From contig NZ_JAKJHX010000027.1 in assembly GCF_021648855.1 (NCBI RefSeq), forward strand, positions 23,402-52,396: DNA of 28,995 nt, in the 5' to 3' direction. Positions 16,336 to 24,435 of the stretch are shown in pieces (the first letter of the stretch is position 1; every line of letters starts with the position of its first letter). This DNA comes from Tychonema litorale BBK16 (GTDB lineage: Bacteria > Cyanobacteriota > Cyanobacteriia > Cyanobacteriales > Microcoleaceae). Below the pieces are notes generated by a model. That model saw only the letters and a program-made list of their open reading frames with translations. It was not told where the DNA came from and did no database searches. The position numbers and the translations under genes were made by a program.

Positions 16336-17523
16336 ATGGATCTAACTTTGTGCATGATTGTCAAGAATGAAGAAGCAACACTCCCACGGACTTTGGCTAG
16401 TGTTAAGGATGTTGTTGACGAAATGGTGGTGCTCGATACAGGTTCGGGCGATCGCACTTGTGAAATTGCGCTAGAATTGGGGGCGAGGGTTTATCGCTTT
16501 GAATGGTGCGATGACTTCGCAGCAGCCCGCAATGAGTGTCTCAAGTACGCTACGGGTAACTGGATTTTAGTGTTGGATGCCGATGAGGTGCTGGTGCCTG
16601 AAATTGTACCTTTAATTAAACAGGTAATTCAGGGCGATCGCACTTTACTAATCAATCTCATCCGTCAAGAAATCGGCGCATCTCAATCTCCCTATTCCCT
16701 CGTGTCGCGCCTGTTTCGCAATCGCCACGACATCCGCTTTTCTCGACCTTATCACGCCATGGTAGACGACAGCGTGGCTGAGATTTTGCAGAGGGAACCT
16801 GAGTCGAAAATAGCTACTCTCCCGGATGTGGCGATTTGGCACTCTGGTTATCACAAAGATGCGATCGCAGCTAAAAACAAATTCCAAAAAGCTCAAACTG
16901 CGATGGAACGATACATCACCTATTATCCCAACGATGCTTATGCTTGTAGCAAATTAGGCGCTTTATATGTAGAAAACGGACAAATTCAGCGAGGAATTGA
17001 CTTATTAACTAAAGGTTTGACGGCTGTCGCCCTTGATGATTCTATTGTTTATGAACTAAACTATCATTTGGGCATTGCTTACCGCCAAAAGCAGCAATTT
17101 GTGAAAGCCAAGGAACATTATCAAGCAGCAATTAATACCAATGTGTTCCCAGCACTCAAGTTGGCTGCTTACAATAATTTGGGAAATTTGCTCAAGGATG
17201 AAGGAGATTTGCCCAGTGCCGAAAAAGCCTACAAAGCCGCTTTAAAAATTGACCCCTATTTTGCGATCGGTCACTACAATTTGGGACTGACGCTGAAAGC
17301 CGGGGGAAATTTTGTAGATGCGATCGCCTATTACCGACAAGCAATTAAAATTGATCCAGAACACGCCGAAGCTCATCAAAATTTAGCAGTATCCCTGTTG
17401 AAAATCGGGAAAATGCCGGAAAGTTTAGCCGAGTTCAAAAAGGCGATCGCCCTTCACTCAGAGCGCCGTCCTTTTGAAGCAGAACGCCTACGGCGGGGAT
17501 TGCAAGAAATGGGTTTAATTTGA
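16336..17523 (+). CDS. GT2-type glycosyltransferase with C-terminal TPR repeats
   Basis: 395 residues. The N-terminal half is a family 2 glycosyltransferase of the WaaE/KdtX-like type: LCMIVKNEEATL, VLDTGSGDRT, FEWCDDFAAARNECL and the metal-binding LDADE (80-84), with a later WHSGYHKD. The C-terminal part (about 190-390) holds five or so tetratricopeptide repeats, for example AAYNNLGNLLKDEGDLPSAE, AIGHYNLGLTLKAGGNFVDA and AEAHQNLAVSLLKIGKMPES, a protein-binding scaffold. Acceptor and sugar cannot be told; no other cell-surface genes are nearby. The frame opens with a GTG at 16327, but the TAGGAAAG at about 16318-16325 is better spaced for the ATG at 16336. Confidence 0.88.
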   Translation: MDLTLCMIVKNEEATLPRTLASVKDVVDEMVVLDTGSGDRTCEIALELGARVYRFEWCDDFAAARNECLKYATGNWILVLDADEVLVPEIVPLIKQVIQGDRTLLINLIRQEIGASQSPYSLVSRLFRNRHDIRFSRPYHAMVDDSVAEILQREPESKIATLPDVAIWHSGYHKDAIAAKNKFQKAQTAMERYITYYPNDAYACSKLGALYVENGQIQRGIDLLTKGLTAVALDDSIVYELNYHLGIAYRQKQQFVKAKEHYQAAINTNVFPALKLAAYNNLGNLLKDEGDLPSAEKAYKAALKIDPYFAIGHYNLGLTLKAGGNFVDAIAYYRQAIKIDPEHAEAHQNLAVSLLKIGKMPESLAEFKKAIALHSERRPFEAERLRRGLQEMGLI

Positions 17524-17532
17524 CAATAAATT

Positions 17533-17636
17533 AGGAGACGGCAGTGCCGTGTCCCTACCGCAAATAATACTGTAGGGACACGACACTGTCGTGTCCTAAT
17601 TTCTGTCGTGTCCTAATTTCTGTCGTGTCCTAATTT
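17533..17636. repeat. GGACACGGCA-type hairpins and 17-bp tandem repeat
   Basis: GTGCCGTGTCCCTAC (17544-17558) pairs with 17572-17586 with one mismatch. It is followed by three exact tandem copies of a 17-base unit, CTGTCGTGTCCTAATTT, at 17586-17602, 17603-17619 and 17620-17636. The unit is itself half of the hairpin family plus the spacer TAATTT, so it looks like local duplication of the dispersed repeat. The block separates the convergent glycosyltransferase and carbonic anhydrase genes. Confidence 0.85.
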
Positions 17637-17669
17637 CAGCCACTAACAATTCAGATCTAACAAAGAAAA

Positions 17670-18380
17670 TCAAGCAATCACCTCAACTTCTCCACTATCC
17701 AAATCATAGCGCGCCCCAACAACTTTAAGAGTTCCCGCTTTAATTGCCTTAGCTAAAATAGGAGATCTAGCTTGTAACTTATTTACGCTCATTTTCACAT
17801 TAGCTCTGACTGCGTTATCCCAAGCATCACCCGGTAGATTTTTGGTGGCATAAACTGCCGGTTTAATTGCTCTTACCAAACTACCAATGTGTCCCGGAAC
17901 CGGTTTACCATCTAAAGCTGCTTTGACAGCACCGCAGCGTTCATGACCAAGGACTACTAGCAACGGAACCCCTAATTCTACTACGGCATATTCCATGTTA
18001 CCCAGAACCACATTGTCAATAAAATTTCCAGCTACTCGGATATCAAAGAAATCCCCCAATCCTTGGTCAAAAATAATTTCCGGGGCCACCCGCGAATCAG
18101 AACAGCCAAGGATTGTCGCAAACGGATGTTGACCATTAGCTACTTCTAGAATTCGCGATCGCTCTTGGTCAGGAAATGTCCGTTTTTGCTGAATATACCG
18201 CCGATTCCCATCCATCAATTTTTGGAGTGCCGCGTCAGGAGTGATGTTGGAGGTTGTCTCTGCATTTGCAGCCTCAGTTTTTAACAAGACCCCTGTAATA
18301 CTTGCCATTAATGTACCTGCGCCAGCCATCAAGATGACATTCCGCCTGGACATCTTGCCTGTTTTTTTTGGGTCGATCAT
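17670..18380 (-). CDS. ecaB: beta-class carbonic anhydrase, Tat-exported (EcaB-like)
   Basis: Zinc enzyme of 236 residues interconverting CO2 and bicarbonate. Zinc ligands are Cys93, His146 and Cys149 (in GCSDSR and GHERCGA), with the Asp95-Arg97 dyad. The N-terminus carries a twin-arginine signal, SRRNVILMAGAGTLMASITGVLL, ending in a likely AxA cleavage site EAANA at about residue 40, so the enzyme should be exported folded to the periplasm or thylakoid lumen. This matches the periplasmic EcaB of Synechocystis in kind, although orthology is not proven. Start ATG at 18380; the ATG at 18353 gives a shorter signal region and is also possible, and neither has a ribosome binding site. Divergent from the MOSC gene across a very AT-rich 197-base gap. 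Confidence 0.92.
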   Translation of the reverse strand: MIDPKKTGKMSRRNVILMAGAGTLMASITGVLLKTEAANAETTSNITPDAALQKLMDGNRRYIQQKRTFPDQERSRILEVANGQHPFATILGCSDSRVAPEIIFDQGLGDFFDIRVAGNFIDNVVLGNMEYAVVELGVPLLVVLGHERCGAVKAALDGKPVPGHIGSLVRAIKPAVYATKNLPGDAWDNAVRANVKMSVNKLQARSPILAKAIKAGTLKVVGARYDLDSGEVEVIA

Positions 18381-18577
18381 CGTTGATAAATCTGTTTAAT
18401 CGTTAAACATTCTGAGCATAATATACATAATAAATTTTGAGTGATTTTTTATTGTTTCTTTACAAGCAATCTCTCACTAATTAAAAAAAATGATTAATAA
18501 TTATAAAATATCCCAATATAAAGACAAAATAAAAGCTATAATTAGAGATTAGCAATAATTTTGATCAGTAAATCGAA

Positions 18578-19387
18578 ATGGCTTACGTTGCCAGTATTCA
18601 TATCTATCCGGTCAAATCCCTTGACGGCATATCCGTCAGTCAAGCGGCTATTCTTAGCAGCGGTGCTTTGGAGGGCGATCGCTCTTTTGCTATCTGTGAC
18701 GACCAAGGTGAATTTGTTAGCAGCCAGCGCCATAACGGAACCTGTTTTCTGCGTTTGTCCTTTAATGTGATCAATCACATAGTAGGGCTGAAAATTCAAG
18801 GCACTGAACAAGAAATCTTTTTTCATATCGATCGAGAACGCGCCAGAATAGAATCTTGGTTGACTAGCTACTTCGGTTTTCCCATCAAGTTAGTTGAGAA
18901 CTTGATAACTGGCTTTCCCGACAATATCGCAGCACCAGGGCCAACAATCATCAGTACCGAAACAATTGCAGAAATTGCATCTTGGTTTCCGAGAGTTTGT
19001 GTGAATGAGATGCGACAGCACTTGCGAGCTAATATTGAAATTGGAGACGTACCTCCGTTTTGGGAAGACCAATTATTTGCAGCAAGTGATGAGGTTGTTC
19101 ACCTTCAAATAGGGAAAGTAATATTTGAAGCTACTCACCCTAGCCAGGAGTTTATTGTATCGACGCGCAATTCTTTCAGGGAACAAGTTTATCCCAATTT
19201 TCAAGAAGTATTCACAGCCAAGCGCAATCAAACAATAGCTGATTCCGCAAGACGATCGCCTTTAAGTCACTTATCCCAACTCAACATTAACACGCGAGTC
19301 CTCGATCGCACATCTGGAAAAATACTACACATAGGAGATGAAGTCAAAATCATCAGCATCAAGTCGATTGCGGATTCTAGATTTTAG
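18578..19387 (+). CDS. MOSC domain-containing protein
   Basis: 269-residue protein with the MOSC N-terminal beta-barrel (VASIHIYPVKSLDGISV, residues 4-20; LEGDRSFAICDDQGEFVSSQR, 32-52) and a C-terminal MOSC domain (MRQHLRANIEIGDVPPFWED; LNINTRVLDRTSGKILHIGDEVKII). Relatives include the molybdenum-cofactor sulfurase C-terminus, YiiM/YcbX and mARC, which bind molybdenum cofactor. Where those enzymes have the metal-ligating cysteine in the strand before TxxD/N, this protein reads ATHPSQEFIVSTRNSF and shows no cysteine. It may therefore be catalytically different or inactive. Start ATG at 18578. The DndE-like gene follows 71 bases downstream on the same strand, across a 10-mer repeat. Confidence 0.87.
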   Translation: MAYVASIHIYPVKSLDGISVSQAAILSSGALEGDRSFAICDDQGEFVSSQRHNGTCFLRLSFNVINHIVGLKIQGTEQEIFFHIDRERARIESWLTSYFGFPIKLVENLITGFPDNIAAPGPTIISTETIAEIASWFPRVCVNEMRQHLRANIEIGDVPPFWEDQLFAASDEVVHLQIGKVIFEATHPSQEFIVSTRNSFREQVYPNFQEVFTAKRNQTIADSARRSPLSHLSQLNINTRVLDRTSGKILHIGDEVKIISIKSIADSRF

Positions 19388-19403
19388 ACTTTCTCATGTT
19401 ATC

Positions 19404-19443
19404 ATCTGCATTAATCTGTGTTTATCTGCCTTCATCTGCGGTG
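19404..19443. repeat. ATCTGCNTTN 10-mer repeat
   Basis: Four tandem ten-base units (ATCTGCATTA, ATCTGTGTTT, ATCTGCCTTC, ATCTGCGGTG) between the MOSC and DndE-like genes. The open frame of the DndE-like gene runs through it, which explains the unlikely N-terminal residues MLSSALICVYLPSSAV and argues for the later ATG. Confidence 0.75.
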
Positions 19444-19458
19444 AAAAATCGTAAGCTC

Positions 19459-19860
19459 ATGGAACCACCAGTCGATCGCATCCGCCTCTCCCAAACCGGC
19501 AAAGACCAACTATCAAAACTCAAACGATCGACCAAAATTGACCAGTGGAACATCCTCTGTCGCTGGGGGTTTTGCCGATCGCTCGCTGAGCCCAGTCTAC
19601 CATCCCCAGTACCGATTCCCAGCGACAGCAACGTAGAGTTAAGCTGGGATGTTTTCGGTGGCGATATGGCGGATATCCTGATAATTGCTCTCAAACAGCG
19701 CTGTTACCAAGATAACTTAGGTACAGAAAAAGAAACTCTCGCTAAGCAATTTCGCCTCCACTTACACCGAGGTATCGGTTATTTAGCTGGCGATCCGAAT
19801 ATTAAGAGAATTGAGGACTTAATGGCGATCGCCTTATCAACTGAGAAATTAAGAAATTAA
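19459..19860 (+). CDS. dndE: DndE-like DNA sulfur modification protein (solitary)
   Basis: 133-residue protein matching the DndE family: IRLSQTGKDQLSKLKRSTKIDQWNILCRWGFCRSLAEP at the start, ELSWDVFGGDMADILIIALKQRC in the middle and LAKQFRLHLHRGIGYLAGD near the end. In the dnd system DndE is a small tetrameric protein that binds nicked double-stranded DNA and is needed, with DndA, DndC and DndD, to place phosphorothioate linkages. Here no dndB, dndC or dndD is adjacent: the neighbours are a MOSC protein and thiD. The frame is open to 19396 but that part reads through a 10-mer repeat, so the ATG at 19459 is preferred. Family assignment is by remembered motifs, and the local role is unknown; it may be a domesticated or repurposed copy. 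Confidence 0.8.
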   Translation: MEPPVDRIRLSQTGKDQLSKLKRSTKIDQWNILCRWGFCRSLAEPSLPSPVPIPSDSNVELSWDVFGGDMADILIIALKQRCYQDNLGTEKETLAKQFRLHLHRGIGYLAGDPNIKRIEDLMAIALSTEKLRN

Positions 19861-19866
19861 ACGAAC

Positions 19867-19892
19867 CGCGAAGACGCGAAGGACGCGAAGGA
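19867..19892. repeat. CGCGAAGGA 9-mer repeat
   Basis: CGCGAAGA followed by two CGCGAAGGA units, running into a purine-rich stretch up to 19920, in the gap between the convergent dndE-like gene and thiD. No clear terminator is seen there. Confidence 0.6.
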
Positions 19893-19928
19893 AGAAGGGA
19901 AGGGAAGAGAAGAGGAAGAGTTTACAAT

Positions 19929-20747
19929 TTATTTCAACAACAGCGGGAAAAAATGACCCACTGGCCCTTGACCTTTTCCAATATCTAAGGCATATTTCAG
20001 AGCAGTAGTAACATAATCCTTTGCTAATGTGACGGCTGTAAATAAATCTTTACCTAATGCTAAGTTAGCTGCGATCGCAGCACTCAAAGTACATCCAGTT
20101 CCGTGACTATTAGCAGTATCGACATTCTCTGTTTTCAACACGTCCAACCGCGTACCATCAAACCAAACATCAATTCCCCGCAAATCTCCTTTCATCCCGC
20201 CGCCTTTGACTAAAACCGCCTTCGCCCCTAAGCCATGAATTCTCTCCGCAGCCGATCGCATATCATCCACAGAATTAATCTCTAAACCGCTCAAAATAGT
20301 CGCCTCAAACCGATTAGGAGTGATAACAGCAGCCATTGGAATCAAAATATCTTGCAAAAAGGCGATCGCCCCATCATCAATTAATCGATCGCCACTGCGC
20401 GAAACCATCACCGGATCGACAACCAAATTCCTCAAGTTCAAACTCTCTACCTGGTTCGCCACCACCGCCATAATTTCACGATTCAGCAACATCCCAGTCT
20501 TCACAGCATCCACCCCAATATCCCCAACCACCGCCTCAATTTGAGCCGCCACAGCCTCCGCAGACAAAGCATCAACCCGCGTCACACCCAAAGTATTTTG
20601 AGCCGTCACGCAAGTCAAAGCACTCGTACCGTGGACGCAGTGAAACGCAAAAGTCCGCAAATCTGCCTGAATCCCAGCCCCACCGCCACTATCAGAACCA
20701 GCCACAGTCAAAGCCACAGGAATCTTAGATTTTTGATTAACTACCAT
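19929..20747 (-). CDS. thiD: hydroxymethylpyrimidine/phosphomethylpyrimidine kinase
   Basis: Thiamine biosynthesis enzyme that phosphorylates HMP to HMP-P and then to HMP-PP. The 272-residue ribokinase-fold protein shows AGSDSGGGAGIQADL (16-30), VKTGML, VVDPVMVSRSG (109-119), ITPNRFEA (142-149), VLVKGGG (178-184), the anion-hole motif HGTGCTLSAA with Cys219, and the C-terminal GPVGHFFPLL. Start ATG at 20747 with no ribosome binding site. The diguanylate cyclase gene ends 37 bases upstream on the same strand, so the two are probably on one transcript. No thiamine riboswitch is expected or seen in that short gap. Confidence 0.95.
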   Translation of the reverse strand: MVVNQKSKIPVALTVAGSDSGGGAGIQADLRTFAFHCVHGTSALTCVTAQNTLGVTRVDALSAEAVAAQIEAVVGDIGVDAVKTGMLLNREIMAVVANQVESLNLRNLVVDPVMVSRSGDRLIDDGAIAFLQDILIPMAAVITPNRFEATILSGLEINSVDDMRSAAERIHGLGAKAVLVKGGGMKGDLRGIDVWFDGTRLDVLKTENVDTANSHGTGCTLSAAIAANLALGKDLFTAVTLAKDYVTTALKYALDIGKGQGPVGHFFPLLLK

Positions 20748-20784
20748 TATTTCTGTATGAGATTAATTTTCAAGACCGTATAGA

Positions 20785-23265
20785 TTAGGCAACTATCACC
20801 TGATTTCGTCCCGCAGCCTTCGCTCGATACAGCGCAGCATCCGCAGCCTGAATCACAGCACAACCAGTCGTTCCGCGATCGGGATAGCAGGCTACTCCCA
20901 TTGAAGCTGTGATAGATTCCATCATTTTTCCTTGATAATTGAGTTGCATTTGCTCGATCGCCTTTCGGACTTCTTCTGCTTTTTGATAAGTTCCTTCCAG
21001 AGAAGCTTCCGGCAAAATCAGGGTCATTTCTTCACCACCGTAGCGACAAGCAACATCCGAAGCTCTAATCATACTATTTAACAGCTTACCTATTTCTTTT
21101 AAGACTAAATCTCCGGCATCATGACCCAAGGTGTTATTAAATCGCTTGAAGTGGTCGAGGTCGATCATGATCATACCCACAGAATATTGATTGCGCTCTG
21201 CTCTAGCAATTTCTTTGGTAATAAATTCTTCCAGATAGCGACGATTAAACAAGCCTGTTAAAGGATCGCGGATGCTTTGATTTAGTAATTTTTCTCGTAG
21301 AGTAATGTTGGCGATCGCCAATCCCAACTGTTCTGCAACTCTCCGTGCTATTTGTTGTCTATTTTCAGTCAGTTTATCGGGTTTTGAAGCACACAAATAC
21401 AGCAAACCAATCGTCTCTCCTTGGGCAATCATGGGAATGCAAAGAGACTCTGCTGGGGGATTTTGGTGGTCGATATGGTTGCAGAACAGATCGTGTTCCT
21501 CACTACCAATCCAATGCCTTCGCCCCCGTCGTAGCGCCCAACAATCTTTGGGATGAAATATGGTTTCTGAACACAGCCTATCACCCCAGGATGTCACCAT
21601 TTCTAAAATATCCCGCGAGTTGGTCATCAGAAAAATAGCACCACAACTCTCAGGGAATAACGGTTGGGATAGGGTGGCGATTGTAGCGCAAGCTTCCGCA
21701 ACCGTAAAACAAGATTGTAAATAATCGCTAATTCCATTGAGCAGCAGCATTTCAGCATTTTTTTCCTTGAGTTCAGCAACTAATTCTTGCAATTCTTGAT
21801 TAACTCTTTGGAGAGCTTCTTCTACAACTTTGCGATCGGTAATATCTTCACCAATACTAAATATACCTGTTGGATTTCCGGCTGAATTTATCAACAGTGT
21901 ATTATTCCAAACAATAAATCTTTCTGTTCCTGATTTCGTCAAAATCTGATTTTCACAATAAGAATGATTCTGAGATGCCAATATTTTTGAGAACATAGTT
22001 TCCATCTCTTCCCAATCAGCAGGAGGAACAAATGTTTCAATCCAGGACTCACCTAAAATTTCTGATTCGGTATGATCAGTAAGTTTTAACAAAAAAGGAT
22101 TTACATAATTTATGACACCAATTATGTCAAGTTCCACAACCACTAATTGCACGTTGTCGAAAACAAACCTCCAGCGTTTTTCTGCCTCTTCTAGCATAAT
22201 TTCGGCTTCTTTTCGCTCGCTGATATCTATCACAATACCAACGACTCTGACAACTTGCCCTACTGCATTGTAAATCGCTTCTCCCTTCGCAAAAATATAA
22301 CCAAAAGCACCGTCTGCCCGAATAATTTTTAGGTCTAGTGCATAGGGTTGTCCACACCGAATAGCATTTTTGACGGAATTTTCGAGACGTTCTCGATCCT
22401 CTGGGGGAAATTTTTGTAAGACTTGTTCAGGAGTGGGGTCTGGCTCTTTGGGATCGAGTCCATAGATTTGAAATATTTCAGGAGACCAGATAACTTTGTT
22501 CGTGAATACATCAAATTCCCAACTCCCCAATCTGGCAAATCGTTGTGCTTCCTGCAAGTGGGCTTCGCTCTGCCGTAAAGCGATGGTGCGTTCTAAAATT
22601 CGTTGTTCGAGTTCTGTATTCAGTTGTTGGAGTTTTGCTTCTGCTAGTTTACGATCGCTAATATCCCTTGCTACCCAACTTACTGCTGTCCCAGTGATTG
22701 GCGAAATAATCGCTGAAAACCATAACAAGTAAGATCCCACAGAGAGAGAGTAGTCAAATTGAGCAGTTTTTCCAGAGGTGACTACTTCTCGGACTCGTTG
22801 GAGCCAATCGCTATTCAAGGGTTCTTGAAAAAAACGATTAATCGTCTGATTAACTATCTCACTACGAAGAGCATCGATCGAGCGATTATTAATTGGGGCC
22901 ATGTCGATACTCCCTAGAGCGTCACCTTCGAGATTCACGATCAGGATCACGTCAGTCATGGCTTCCAAGATAGCCCGAATCTTATTTTCGGAGTAGGCTA
23001 GTTTTGCTTCTAGAAGTTTGCGCTCTGTGATTTCTTGATGGAGTTGAGCATTAATATGGCTGAGGTAGGACGTTTGTTCGTATACTAACTGTTGAAGGGT
23101 ATTGAGTAGCTCAGGTAAAAATATTTGGCGATCGCCATCGGAATCATCGACAATGAGTTTAGAATATTGGTGAGGCGATCGCACGCTTTTGAGAGCAGCT
23201 ACTTCCGCTCGCAACGCCTCTAATTCATCAATGAGTTGTTCTTTGGTTTTCTCACAATCGCTCAT
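20785..23265 (-). CDS. diguanylate cyclase with PAS and GAF sensor domains
   Basis: 826-residue cytosolic signalling protein without transmembrane segments. Order of domains: a short coiled coil (about 5-30); a second helical linker (60-85); PAS 1 (about 88-205); coiled coil; PAS 2 of the PAS_3 type (about 240-350, LGSWEFDVFTNKVIWSPEIFQIYGL); PAS 3 (about 365-480); coiled coil; GAF (about 505-655, with CWALRRGRRHWIG); and GGDEF (about 665-826, DPLTGLFNRRYLEE). The active site reads YGGEE (742-746), so it should make cyclic di-GMP from GTP, and the RASD at 734-737, five residues before it, is an intact product-inhibition I-site. No EAL domain. The sensed signals are unknown; the GAF cysteine context resembles no known bilin site. 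It precedes thiD by 37 bases. Confidence 0.92.
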   Translation of the reverse strand: MSDCEKTKEQLIDELEALRAEVAALKSVRSPHQYSKLIVDDSDGDRQIFLPELLNTLQQLVYEQTSYLSHINAQLHQEITERKLLEAKLAYSENKIRAILEAMTDVILIVNLEGDALGSIDMAPINNRSIDALRSEIVNQTINRFFQEPLNSDWLQRVREVVTSGKTAQFDYSLSVGSYLLWFSAIISPITGTAVSWVARDISDRKLAEAKLQQLNTELEQRILERTIALRQSEAHLQEAQRFARLGSWEFDVFTNKVIWSPEIFQIYGLDPKEPDPTPEQVLQKFPPEDRERLENSVKNAIRCGQPYALDLKIIRADGAFGYIFAKGEAIYNAVGQVVRVVGIVIDISERKEAEIMLEEAEKRWRFVFDNVQLVVVELDIIGVINYVNPFLLKLTDHTESEILGESWIETFVPPADWEEMETMFSKILASQNHSYCENQILTKSGTERFIVWNNTLLINSAGNPTGIFSIGEDITDRKVVEEALQRVNQELQELVAELKEKNAEMLLLNGISDYLQSCFTVAEACATIATLSQPLFPESCGAIFLMTNSRDILEMVTSWGDRLCSETIFHPKDCWALRRGRRHWIGSEEHDLFCNHIDHQNPPAESLCIPMIAQGETIGLLYLCASKPDKLTENRQQIARRVAEQLGLAIANITLREKLLNQSIRDPLTGLFNRRYLEEFITKEIARAERNQYSVGMIMIDLDHFKRFNNTLGHDAGDLVLKEIGKLLNSMIRASDVACRYGGEEMTLILPEASLEGTYQKAEEVRKAIEQMQLNYQGKMMESITASMGVACYPDRGTTGCAVIQAADAALYRAKAAGRNQVIVA

Positions 23266-23578
23266 CTAAAATCCTCTGAGAAGCCCCAGGCTTTGTATTA
23301 GATCGCAATCTGCCGGATTTATCCGTAGGCTGAATCCTAAAATCTCAAATCTAAAATCTAAAATCTCAAGTAGAAAATCGATTGCCCACAACATCCGTAT
23401 TCTATCTCCTTAGTGTATAAATTCTAGCCCCTGACGATGATTTTTTGCTATAGTATCCCGCACTGATTACGCTCCTGTTTCTTGCCATTGAGGATTGCAT
23501 CGTCTGCCTCTGTTCCCCTTCCTTCTCCCACCAAATTGCTATGATTAAAAAAATTGTAAAGTATTATTTTAAACAGCC
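23266..23578. other. gap between divergent genes, with degenerate heptads
   Basis: 313 bases without a gene between the diguanylate cyclase (minus) and the metallo-hydrolase-like gene (plus). Positions 23335-23370 are built of AAATCTA/AAATCTC heptads. The remainder must hold two promoters but no convincing -35/-10 pair was found; TATAGT at 23449-23454 is only an isolated hexamer. No RNA gene is recognised. Confidence 0.6.
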
Positions 23579-24349
23579 GTGAAACTCACCCGAATTGACC
23601 TCAACTCTTGGATCTTCCACATAGCGGGCAAAACCATCCTCGTCGATCCCTGGCTAATCGATCCCCTGGTGTTTTACGGTCAACCCTGGCTGTTCACCGC
23701 CTACCACAACACCCCTGTTGCTTTCACTCCCGACACATTACCACCGATCGACCTTATACTAATTTCCCAAGGATTAGACGACCACTGTCACAGACCAACA
23801 CTCGAATTGCTCGATCGCACAATTCCTGCGATCGCATCCCCCAGCGCCGCCAAAGTCCTCAGCAGTTTAGGCTACTCTAACATCACATCTTTAGCAAATT
23901 GGCAAGAATTTAATTATCAAGAAAAGTTACAAATAACTGCCGTTCCCGGAGCCGAAATCCAGCCCGGACAAGAAGAAAACGGGTATTTACTCAAAGACTT
24001 AAACAGTGGCGAAACACTTTACTACGAACCGCACTTACCACCATTAGAAAAAGTCAAGCAGAAAATAGACAGAGTAGACGTAGCAATTGCCCCCATCATC
24101 GGTCAAATCTTCCCATTCCTCGGACAAATCATCATGGGCCCATCTCAAGCCCTCAGCCTCGCCCAAACCCTAAAACCTCGGTTTTTTGTACCGACAACTA
24201 TGGGAGATATCCGAGCCACAGGAATTTTACCGATGTTTGTGCGATCGATCGGTAGCATCCCCGAATTTCGCGAATTATTAGCAAACTCAGGACTTGCTAC
24301 CCAACTCCTCGAACCCGAACCAGGACAAACTCTAGAAATTTTCGAGTAG
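23579..24349 (+). CDS. metallo-beta-lactamase-fold protein with degenerate metal site
   Basis: 256-residue protein of the UlaG-like metallo-beta-lactamase superfamily (TRIDLNSWIFHIAGKTILVDPWLIDPL at the start is the typical first beta-strands and the conserved Asp of the fold). The signature HxHxDH is replaced by QGLDDH (ILISQGLDDHCHRP, near residues 62-72): Asp-Asp-His is kept, but the first two histidines are gone. Similar cyanobacterial and plant proteins share this change (from memory), so it is a family trait rather than local decay. Reaction unknown; it may bind one metal or none. The start is a GTG at 23579 without a ribosome binding site. Its stop codon overlaps a dispersed hairpin. 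Confidence 0.82.
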   Translation: MKLTRIDLNSWIFHIAGKTILVDPWLIDPLVFYGQPWLFTAYHNTPVAFTPDTLPPIDLILISQGLDDHCHRPTLELLDRTIPAIASPSAAKVLSSLGYSNITSLANWQEFNYQEKLQITAVPGAEIQPGQEENGYLLKDLNSGETLYYEPHLPPLEKVKQKIDRVDVAIAPIIGQIFPFLGQIIMGPSQALSLAQTLKPRFFVPTTMGDIRATGILPMFVRSIGSIPEFRELLANSGLATQLLEPEPGQTLEIFE

Positions 24350-24400
24350 GGAAACGGCACTGCCGTCTCCTCATTTAGGACACGGCATTGCCGTGTCCCT
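24349..24400. repeat. two dispersed hairpins between convergent genes
   Basis: The first spans 24349-24370 (GGGAAACGGCA with CTGCCGTCTCC). The second, 24378-24398, is a perfect palindrome with 10-base arms, GGACACGGCA and TGCCGTGTCC, around a single T. They belong to the family also present at 15535, 17544, 28949 and, in part, 9968. Lying between the 3' ends of the metallo-hydrolase-like gene and ftsZ, they could act as terminators. Confidence 0.85.
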
Positions 24401-24435
24401 ACGCGGATTGATCGATCTTAATTCCCAATCCCAAA

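Noticed and set aside
20748..20784. Thiamine (TPP) riboswitch before thiD
   Set aside because: Only 37 bases separate thiD from the upstream gene and none of the conserved riboswitch core is present.
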